From Phycisphaeraceae bacterium (GTDB lineage Bacteria; Planctomycetota; Phycisphaerae; Phycisphaerales; UBA1924): a stretch of DNA of 64,000 nt. The stretch lies in NCBI GenBank assembly GCA_023898685.1, contig CP060234.1:1364001-1428000 (forward strand), read 5' to 3'. Position 1 is the first letter of the stretch; each line of letters starts with the position of its first letter. A program made the position numbers and the translations under genes. Below, piece by piece: positions 8,100 to 14,014 of this stretch. The notes under the pieces were generated by a model that was given only the letters and a program-made list of their open reading frames with translations, made no database searches and was not told the origin of the DNA.

Positions 8100-8390
8100 T
8101 CAGGATTCTTGCTGCGCCCGCCGCATGGCCTCATCCAGCCGCGCCGCCCGCTGCTCGTCCCAGTCCGGGGCCCGGCCCTCGGACAGCCCGTCGGCCAGGT
8201 GTTCGAGGGCCCGGTCGATCTGGTCGAGCTGGGCGGCCGCCTTGCGGCAGCTCGAGCACAGCGAGCGGTGCAGCCGCTCGGCGACGCGCTCTGTTCGCGT
8301 CAATTCGCCGCCGCGGGCGCGCGAGCGGAGACGGTCGGCCTCCTCGCAGCGCAGCGTCAGGATGTACCAGATTGTTCTGATCCAGATCAT
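8100..8390 (-). CDS. Putative zinc-finger anti-sigma factor
   Basis: A 96-residue protein whose ATG overlaps the stop of the sigma gene by four bases (ATGA), implying translational coupling. It contains HRSLCSSCRK, the H-x3-C-x2-C element of the zinc-finger anti-sigma fold, between helical, charged segments. There is no membrane segment, so it would be a cytoplasmic regulator that binds the adjacent sigma factor; this role rests on gene order plus the short motif. Similarity to a named anti-sigma family cannot be confirmed by eye. Confidence 0.7.
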   Translation of the reverse strand: MIWIRTIWYILTLRCEEADRLRSRARGGELTRTERVAERLHRSLCSSCRKAAAQLDQIDRALEHLADGLSEGRAPDWDEQRAARLDEAMRRAQQES

Positions 8391-8953
8391 CCGCGGTCCC
8401 CCGTCGACGCGAATTCTTCCGACAACATCTTGCGCAGGCGGGCCTTGCCGCGATGCACCAGAGTCCACAGATTGGTCGGCGAGATATCAAGAATCTCGCA
8501 GACGGCCTTGCCCGGAAGCCCGTCCAGTTCCCGCAGGACGAGCGCCCGGCGCATCGCCTCGGGGAGTCGGTCCAGGGCTGCTCGGACCGACTCCTGAACC
8601 TCCTTCAGCCCAACCGAGTCCGGCCAGGTCCGCATCGGCTCGGCGTATTCACCCTTGCAGAAGCACGTCTCCTCTTTATCGTCTAGTTGGAAGGGCGCCT
8701 TCTTCGTCGCCCGCAGCGCGTCGAGCACCTTGTGCCGCAGCACACCGATGAGCCAGGTTCGTTCGCTCGATCGCCCATCGAACGAGCCCCGGGACCTGAA
8801 CGCTGCGAGCAGGGCCTCCTGCACCACCTCCTCCGCCGCCTCGGCCGTCGGGAGCCTGAGCCGCGCATAGGCGAACATCGCCTCGCCGTGCGAGGCGACC
8901 CAGCCGGCTGGGTCCAACCCTCCGGTCGAGGCCGTTGTGGCCTGTTCGCCCAT
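8387..8953 (-). CDS. ECF-type RNA polymerase sigma factor
   Basis: A 188-residue extracytoplasmic-function sigma factor. Region 2 is visible as AEEVVQEALLAAFRSRGSFDG followed by RTWLIGVLRHKVLDALR, and region 4 as LDRLPEAMRRALVLRELDGLPGKAV followed by the helix-turn-helix ILDISPTNLWTLVHRGKARLRK. The linker between the two carries CFCKGEY, a short cysteine pair not usual in this place. The start at 8953 has GGAGGG immediately upstream; a TTG one codon earlier is less likely. It is coupled to the anti-sigma gene and divergent from an ABC ATPase gene. Its target promoters are not evident. Confidence 0.93.
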   Translation of the reverse strand: MGEQATTASTGGLDPAGWVASHGEAMFAYARLRLPTAEAAEEVVQEALLAAFRSRGSFDGRSSERTWLIGVLRHKVLDALRATKKAPFQLDDKEETCFCKGEYAEPMRTWPDSVGLKEVQESVRAALDRLPEAMRRALVLRELDGLPGKAVCEILDISPTNLWTLVHRGKARLRKMLSEEFASTGDRG

Positions 8954-9005
8954 CAACCCTCCAGAAACCCGGATGAGTCGGGCCCGTCACGGTACCCTTG
9001 CAGCC

Positions 9006-10073
9006 ATGCCACAACGGATCGACATCGAACAGCTTACAAAGACATTCCCCGCGCACGGCGGCGGAACGACCCACGCCGTCGACCATGTCGACCTTGCTAT
9101 TGAGCCGGGTGAACTCTTCTTTTTGCTCGGGCCTTCTGGATGCGGAAAGACCACACTTCTTCGGATGATCGCGGGGTTCATCGAGCCGACCTCGGGCCTC
9201 GTCCGCTTTGACGGGCGTGACATCACCCCCACTCCCGCCAACAAACGCAACACCGGTATGGTCTTCCAGTCCTACGCGCTCTGGCCCCATATGACCGTGC
9301 ACGAGAACGTCGCGTTCGGGCTGAAAGTCCGCAAGATCGAGCGGCCGGACCGCGACAAGCGGATCGGTGAGGCCCTCGAGGCGGTGCAGATGGACGGGTA
9401 TGCCGACCGCAAGCCGACGCAGCTCTCGGGCGGGCAGCAGCAGCGGGTCGCGCTGGCCAGGGCGCTGGTGATCGAGCCGGACGTGCTGCTGCTGGATGAG
9501 CCGCTGAGCAATCTAGATGCAAAGCTCCGCAATGAGCTGCGGTCGGAGATCCGGCGCATCTGCAAGCAGGCCGGCATCACTTCGATCTATGTCACCCACG
9601 ATCAGAAGGAAGCGCTGAGCATGGCCGACCGCATCGCGATCATGCGATCGGGGAAGGTGGAGCAGGTCGGCACGCCGGGAGAGCTCTATCAAAAACCTAA
9701 CACACAATTCGTGGCCGAGTTTCTCGGTGAGACGAACATCCTGCGTGGCGAAGTCGTGCAGGATGGCGGGGCGCCCCGTCTGAAGACGGCTTCGGGCGAG
9801 ATCGAGATCAAGCCTGGCGAGATTTCCGCCGGTCGGGCGGTGTGCTCGATCCGGCCTGAGTCCTGGTCGATCGTCGGGACCGACACCCCCACCGCTCTTG
9901 CGGGCGAGATCGAGCACACCTTGTACCTGGGCGAGGTCATCCAGCACTCGGTCCGGCTGACGGACACCACCGTTCGGGTGCTTGAGCTGGGGGCGGCCAC
10001 GCCGCGGCGTGTGGGCGATCGCGTCGGCCTGCGCGTCGATCCCGGGGCGGTGGCGCTGATCCCGGCGACCTGA
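9006..10073 (+). CDS. ABC transporter ATP-binding protein with TOBE-like C-terminal domain
   Basis: A 355-residue importer ATPase of the MalK/PotA/FbpC type. It shows Walker A GPSGCGKTT, the Q-loop, the signature LSGGQQQR, Walker B LLLDEPLSNLD and the switch histidine in YVTHDQKEAL. The region after about residue 240 is a TOBE-like beta domain that in relatives binds substrate or regulatory signals. No permease or binding-protein gene is beside it, so it is an orphan that may serve a transporter elsewhere or several transporters. TACCCT at 8993-8998 lies seven bases before the ATG, with no clear ribosome site. The start is set by the usual N-terminus of the family. Confidence 0.95.
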   Translation: MPQRIDIEQLTKTFPAHGGGTTHAVDHVDLAIEPGELFFLLGPSGCGKTTLLRMIAGFIEPTSGLVRFDGRDITPTPANKRNTGMVFQSYALWPHMTVHENVAFGLKVRKIERPDRDKRIGEALEAVQMDGYADRKPTQLSGGQQQRVALARALVIEPDVLLLDEPLSNLDAKLRNELRSEIRRICKQAGITSIYVTHDQKEALSMADRIAIMRSGKVEQVGTPGELYQKPNTQFVAEFLGETNILRGEVVQDGGAPRLKTASGEIEIKPGEISAGRAVCSIRPESWSIVGTDTPTALAGEIEHTLYLGEVIQHSVRLTDTTVRVLELGAATPRRVGDRVGLRVDPGAVALIPAT

Positions 10074-10108
10074 GCGGCCACTAGAGGGCTGTGCCGAACC
10101 CCAAGTGA

Positions 10109-10124
10109 TGTTCCACGTGGAACA
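10109..10124. promoter_or_regulatory. parS site 1
   Basis: The 16-base perfect palindrome TGTTCCACGTGGAACA, one of the classic ParB binding sequences, extends to a 20-base perfect palindrome at 10107-10126. It lies just after the end of the Nudix gene and about 570 bases before parB. Confidence 0.93.
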
Positions 10125-10128
10125 TCGG

Positions 10129-10584
10129 TCAACGCGCGTCGATCGACGAGAGCCAGCCGCACGTGGCGGATGGGTCGATCGCGCCGCCCGAGGCGAGCCA
10201 GGCGCGAACCTCGGTTGGCCGGACATCCAGGTCGATGACGGCCGCGAGGTGGATCCAGTCGAACGCGATGTCGCCTTCTTTGCTCGGTACCGGTAGGGGG
10301 GGATCGAACTTCCCGCGATGTTCCACGTGGAACACCAGGTTGAGTTCGTGGTGGCGAGATCGCCCGTCGTGGAAGAGGTTCTCCATGATCAGCAGGGCCG
10401 GGCCGACGATCGGGTCGAGGCCTGTTTCTTCGGCGAATTCACGCCGGAGCGCGTCGGCGGCCGATTCTCCAGCTTCGACATGGCCACCGGGGAGGTACCA
10501 GAACTCCCCCGCCACATTCCGGCAGAGCAGCACCTGACCACGTTCGATCCAGGCCCCTCGCGCGATGACTTCGATGTGTGCCAT
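10129..10584 (-). CDS. Nudix hydrolase
   Basis: A 151-residue Nudix protein. The Nudix box GHVEAGESAADALRREFAEE continues TGL and fits G-x5-E-x7-REUxEExGU exactly, so metal binding and pyrophosphohydrolase activity on a nucleoside-diphosphate-like substrate are expected; the substrate is not identifiable. Its coding sequence contains a complete parS palindrome at 10319-10334, translated within FHVEHRG, and a second parS lies immediately beyond its 3' end. The start at 10584 gives the normal short N-terminus; the longer open frame upstream crosses the parB promoter. It is divergent from parB. Confidence 0.93.
   Translation of the reverse strand: MAHIEVIARGAWIERGQVLLCRNVAGEFWYLPGGHVEAGESAADALRREFAEETGLDPIVGPALLIMENLFHDGRSRHHELNLVFHVEHRGKFDPPLPVPSKEGDIAFDWIHLAAVIDLDVRPTEVRAWLASGGAIDPSATCGWLSSIDAR
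10319..10334. promoter_or_regulatory. parS site 2 (inside the Nudix gene)
   Basis: A second exact TGTTCCACGTGGAACA palindrome, 210 bases from the first and within the Nudix coding sequence. Two identical copies this close to parB are very unlikely by chance and support a functional centromere-like region. Confidence 0.93.
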
Positions 10585-10689
10585 GACTTTCGATGATAGG
10601 TCGCGCGACCACGGGGCTTGACGGGCGCGGTAACAACTGGTCGTATACACTGCCGCCACACACCCAACATTTGCGACAGGGAAGCACAA

Positions 10690-11673
10690 ATGTCTGAATC
10701 TAAGCCCACGTCCGCCAAGCGCCGCCGTCTGGGAAAGGGCCTGCACGCCATCGTCGGGGCCCATCCCGCGGCAATAAATACCGAACAAAAACAGATCATT
10801 CAATCTCATCATGAGAGGCCTGCCGGCCATCGGCATGTCTCTCCGGCGGAGCCCGTTGTGGAGGTCGATCACGGCGATCGTGTCGTGTTGATCGCGCTTG
10901 ACCGGATCACGCCCGGGCGCCACCAGCCGCGATCGAGCTTTGACGATGCGGCACTGGCGTCACTGGCCGATTCGATCCGGGCGGTGGGGGTCATCCAGCC
11001 GATCGTGGTCAGGTCGGCGGGTTCTGACGGGTTCGAGCTCATCGCGGGAGAGCGCCGTTGGCGTGCCGCGCGGCTGGCCGGGCATTCGGAGATCCCCGCG
11101 ATCGTGCGCGAGTCGGACGAGCGAACCTCGGCGGAGGCGGCGCTGATCGAGAACATCCAGCGTGAGGATCTCAACCCGATCGAGCGGGCGGAGGGGCTGC
11201 GGGGGCTGCTCGATCGGTTCGGGCTTACACAGCAGGAGATCGCGGCACGTGTCGGGCTCGATCGGTCGTCGGTGTCGAATCTGATCCGGCTGCTGGAACT
11301 CGAGCCTGGGATCCGCTCGCTGCTGGAGACGGGCCATCTCGGGTTGGGGCACGGCAAGGCGTTGCTCTCGGTCGAGCCGGGTGGCACGAGGGAGTCGCTG
11401 GCGAAGCGGGCGGCCGACGGCGGATGGAGCGTGCGTCGGCTGGAGGCCGAGTCAAAGAAGGCGGCGTTGGTGGTTCGTCGCGGGGCGAAGGAGCCCGACG
11501 ACGAGATCGAGATGCGCGACCTGGAGAAGCGTCTGGGGGAGCACCTGGGAACGAAGGTGCGGATTCGTGCGGGCCGTGGGGGGCGGGGCACGCTCGTGAT
11601 CGGCTTCTTCGGGCTGGATCACTTTGATGATCTGATGTCTCGGATCGGGTACACGGAATCGAATGGAATCTAA
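10690..11673 (+). CDS. parB: Chromosome-partitioning protein ParB
   Basis: A 327-residue ParB/Spo0J homologue. The N-terminus RRRLGKGLHAIVG is the usual ParA-stimulating arginine-rich segment. The CTP-binding domain shows GERRWRAARLAG and then ENIQREDLNPIERAEG, followed by the helix-turn-helix LTQQEIAARVGLDRSSVSNL that contacts parS and a C-terminal dimerisation region. It loads at parS and spreads as a clamp to form the segregation complex. The start at 10690 has GGGAAG upstream and gives the standard N-terminus. Unlike the usual arrangement no parA precedes it; the nearest ParA-like gene is about 9 kb upstream. Confidence 0.97.
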   Translation: MSESKPTSAKRRRLGKGLHAIVGAHPAAINTEQKQIIQSHHERPAGHRHVSPAEPVVEVDHGDRVVLIALDRITPGRHQPRSSFDDAALASLADSIRAVGVIQPIVVRSAGSDGFELIAGERRWRAARLAGHSEIPAIVRESDERTSAEAALIENIQREDLNPIERAEGLRGLLDRFGLTQQEIAARVGLDRSSVSNLIRLLELEPGIRSLLETGHLGLGHGKALLSVEPGGTRESLAKRAADGGWSVRRLEAESKKAALVVRRGAKEPDDEIEMRDLEKRLGEHLGTKVRIRAGRGGRGTLVIGFFGLDHFDDLMSRIGYTESNGI

Positions 11674-11760
11674 GACGTGCGACGCCGGACCCGGCAAACG
11701 GCGTGCGGATCGGCCGGGTGGTCGCGCCTGACGCCCCCGACATTCTGGGTACAGTCCGCA

Positions 11761-11788
11761 CGAAGCCTCGATCGGCGCGGCTTCGTTT
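11761..11788 (+). terminator. Probable terminator after parB
   Basis: CGAAGCC at 11761-11767 pairs with GGCTTCG at 11779-11785, followed by TTT. The 7-bp stem is modest, so the call is tentative. Confidence 0.5.
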
Positions 11789-12066
11789 GAGTGTGGCCGT
11801 GGATGCTGGGCGCTGAGAATGGTGGGCGGTGAGGAGAAGTCCTCGCGCTGCGGATGAAAGTGCACAATTTCATTGGTCGCATCGATTGCACTGGACTTTA
11901 CAGCCTTCATGACTAGAGTGGCCACAGATCCAAGTGTGCGCGTTGAGGTTACGTCGCGCCATATAATTGCTTCGTAATTTGTTCGTATAAGCACTACATA
12001 TGAGTGGCGACTGACTGGCCATGGGGCCGCGTGTCACGAATGAACCGATACTCACGGAGTCGAAGA
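11789..12066 (+). promoter_or_regulatory. AT-rich upstream region of the small basic protein gene
   Basis: The 393-bp gap after parB contains no gene. From about 11920 to 12000 the sequence is markedly AT-rich for this genome, with CATATAATTGCTTCG and TTGTTCGTATAAGC, and is the likely promoter for the gene at 12067. A single -35/-10 pair cannot be fixed with confidence. Confidence 0.5.
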
Positions 12067-12525
12067 ATGGCGAAGAAAACACGATCAAAGAAGCGGACAA
12101 GAAAAGCTGCTCCGGCCACGCCGTCGCGGGGTCTCGGGAATGTCTCGCTGGATGACCTGGCCCGCGAAATGCGGCGTCGTGAGCGGGAAGTGGGCCGTCT
12201 GGTTTCGCGCCGGGACAAGCTGATGGGGCAGGTCGAGGACCTGAACAAGCAGATCAACTCGCTCGGCGGACCCGCCTCCTACGGGGGTTTCGGGATGACC
12301 GCGGCGGGTCGTCCGAGGCGTCGCCCGCACAACGACCAGAGCTTGAGCGAGGCGCTGCTGGGCGTTCTGAAGAACAAGACGATGTCGGTGACCGAAGCCT
12401 CTGAGGCCGTGCAGCAGGCCGGGTATCAGACCACCTCTTCAAGTTTCCGAACGATCGTCAACCAGACACTGATCAAGGACCCGCGATTCAAGAAGGTCTC
12501 ACGGGGTCAATACACGGCGAAGTAA
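12067..12525 (+). CDS. Small basic protein with winged-helix-like C-terminus
   Basis: A 152-residue protein in three parts: a Lys/Arg-rich N-terminal tail (residues 1-20, KKTRSKKRTRK), a helical segment that may form a coiled coil (residues 25-60, LAREMRRREREVGRLVSRRD), a Gly/Arg-rich linker, and a C-terminal domain from about residue 90 (SLSEALLGVLKNKTMSVTEA, then VSRGQYTAK) that reads like a small winged helix. The composition suggests a nucleoid- or DNA-associated protein; that is inference. The start at 12067 is chosen because the lysine tail begins there; 21 codons upstream are open but lack the pattern. It has its own AT-rich promoter region and stands alone. Confidence 0.7.
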   Translation: MAKKTRSKKRTRKAAPATPSRGLGNVSLDDLAREMRRREREVGRLVSRRDKLMGQVEDLNKQINSLGGPASYGGFGMTAAGRPRRRPHNDQSLSEALLGVLKNKTMSVTEASEAVQQAGYQTTSSSFRTIVNQTLIKDPRFKKVSRGQYTAK

Positions 12526-12877
12526 GCCGCTGTCGCCGAAGCAGCGTCTGAACTCATCAATATCTGCGAGTCGCCAGTTGGGGAATTCCCCAGTGGGGCG
12601 GCTTGTTTCATTGCGCCACGTGAAGTCGGTATCGAACTGAGATCGCGGTTCTGTCGTCGATTGTCCGCCGGGATAGTCCACGACACAAGAAGCCGGCGCG
12701 TTCCGGGTATCGGTACGGGCCGGCAGATCGCTCGGCCGGCCGTGAACTCCGCACGACGCGGCAAATTCCCGTTGTATGCGCTCGGATGTTGGGCCGCGTG
12801 ATTCAGGCGGGGGCACCGCAATCCCGTTGGCGTTCGGCTCGGACGCCGGCGTGACGGCCTGGAAATGTGGCTCGGGA
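12526..12877. other. 352-bp gap, no gene recognised
   Basis: No convincing coding sequence on either strand. The only notable element is the perfect 14-base palindrome TGGGGAATTCCCCA at 12579-12592, about 50 bases after the preceding gene. Its role is unknown. Confidence 0.4.
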
Positions 12878-13144
12878 TCAGCGGGGAATCGGCTCTGGCG
12901 ACAGGCGGCTCGGATGGCTGAGCAGCAGGAGGCGATCGAGGTCGTCCCCGATTGAGCGGATGTTCATGTTGGCCGTCAGCGCGTGCTCGTTCATGACCTC
13001 GTCGGACGTCTTGGACACCCTAGCGAGTTCCGGCGTCGGGTTGAACCGCAGCGCGGTGATCGACGTGCTGGAGCACCCTGTGACCAGGAGGGCGGCACAG
13101 GCTGAGATGGCGGTCGTCAGGGCGATTCGAGCACGGGCGCTCAT
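12878..13144 (-). CDS. Small lipoprotein
   Basis: An 88-residue protein with a type II signal peptide: positive N-terminus MSARARIA, a hydrophobic run, and the lipobox LVTGC placing the lipidated cysteine at residue 24. The mature part is about 65 residues, polar, with no recognised domain. A strong AGGAGA ribosome site lies eight bases before the ATG, so this short gene is well supported. It stands alone between two non-coding gaps. Function is unknown. Confidence 0.75.
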   Translation of the reverse strand: MSARARIALTTAISACAALLVTGCSSTSITALRFNPTPELARVSKTSDEVMNEHALTANMNIRSIGDDLDRLLLLSHPSRLSPEPIPR

Positions 13145-13636
13145 GGTCACTTCTCCTGTCGTGCGTCCTGTGTCGCGGCTGGGGGAGTTGAACGGCGTAG
13201 CGGCTCGACTCCGGTTGGGTCCCGTGTGACCCCTGTGCTGGCAAGGGGTTGGGACCGGAGAGGATACCACCGATCGGGCCCTCTGGTGGCGGCGGCCCGA
13301 GAAAATCCTGGAGCGGCTCATGTGGATTGCCGGTGCGTGAAACGTGCGCTCAGGGCTCGCCCGGGCTCGTTGTTCGTGGTACCTTGGTCGGCAGAGACAA
13401 CCCGGCGCCCGCGTCCGATCGGTGTCACGTTCGAACCTTTCTGACCTCGAAGGGAGCCCCGGGCTGCCGGGCGAAGGCCGAGCCGCCAACGAGCGGATGG
13501 CCGGGATCCGGCCGGGGGCACCCACCTAGATTCGGGGTTCGATCAGACCGACGAACGCGGGCGACGGGTTGTCTTTTCTGGTGCTTGCGGCGGAGTTGGC
13601 TCGTCGTTGTGAGTTGCCAGGCCGATCGTGGGGGAT
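13145..13636. other. 492-bp gap, no gene recognised
   Basis: This region lies between the divergent lipoprotein and YjfB-like genes. It contains several short GC-rich inverted segments (for example around 13455-13525) but no open frame with the codon pattern of the neighbours and no recognised riboswitch or tRNA. Promoters for both flanking genes must lie here. Confidence 0.35.
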
Positions 13637-13861
13637 ATGAGTGGCATCAGCCCGGAAGTGATGAGCCAGGTCGCCAACGCGGACCTGTCGAACCAGATCA
13701 GCGTGCGGGTCGCCCGGAAGTCGCTCGACATCGCCGAGTCGCAGGGCGAGGCGATGGTGGCGATGATCAGGGCGGCGGGCGAGGTGGCCCGCCCCGGGGC
13801 CCCGATCTCGGCAAGGCCCGGGGCGGGGGAAACGGGCGGACGGCTCGACGTGACGGGGTGA
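13637..13861 (+). CDS. YjfB family protein
   Basis: A 74-residue protein matching the small YjfB (putative motility protein) family: SPEVMSQVANADLSNQISVR followed by VARKSLDIAESQGEAMVAMI, the usual two amphipathic helices with the conserved K.LD.AE.QG pattern. The family is found with flagellar genes in some bacteria, but no flagellar gene is in this window. The ATG at 13637 follows GTGGGGGAT; a GTG three codons upstream is also possible. The C-terminal 25 residues are low-complexity. The role is unproven even within the family. Confidence 0.7.
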   Translation: MSGISPEVMSQVANADLSNQISVRVARKSLDIAESQGEAMVAMIRAAGEVARPGAPISARPGAGETGGRLDVTG

Positions 13862-14014
13862 GTAGATTGAGGCTCCCGACGAGCCGTCATTCCGGCAGGT
13901 TGCCTGCCTGATCCGCCGACTGAAGTCCTGATTTCGGGGAAAGCAGGGGGCCTGAGGCCCGGCGCGCGGGTTGCATTGTCTGTCCGTGGGCGTCCGCGCC
14001 CGGGAAGGACACCG

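Noticed and set aside
10129..10923. A longer Nudix protein starting within parB.
   Set aside because: The upstream part overlaps the parB promoter and coding sequence; the ATG at 10584 gives the normal Nudix length.
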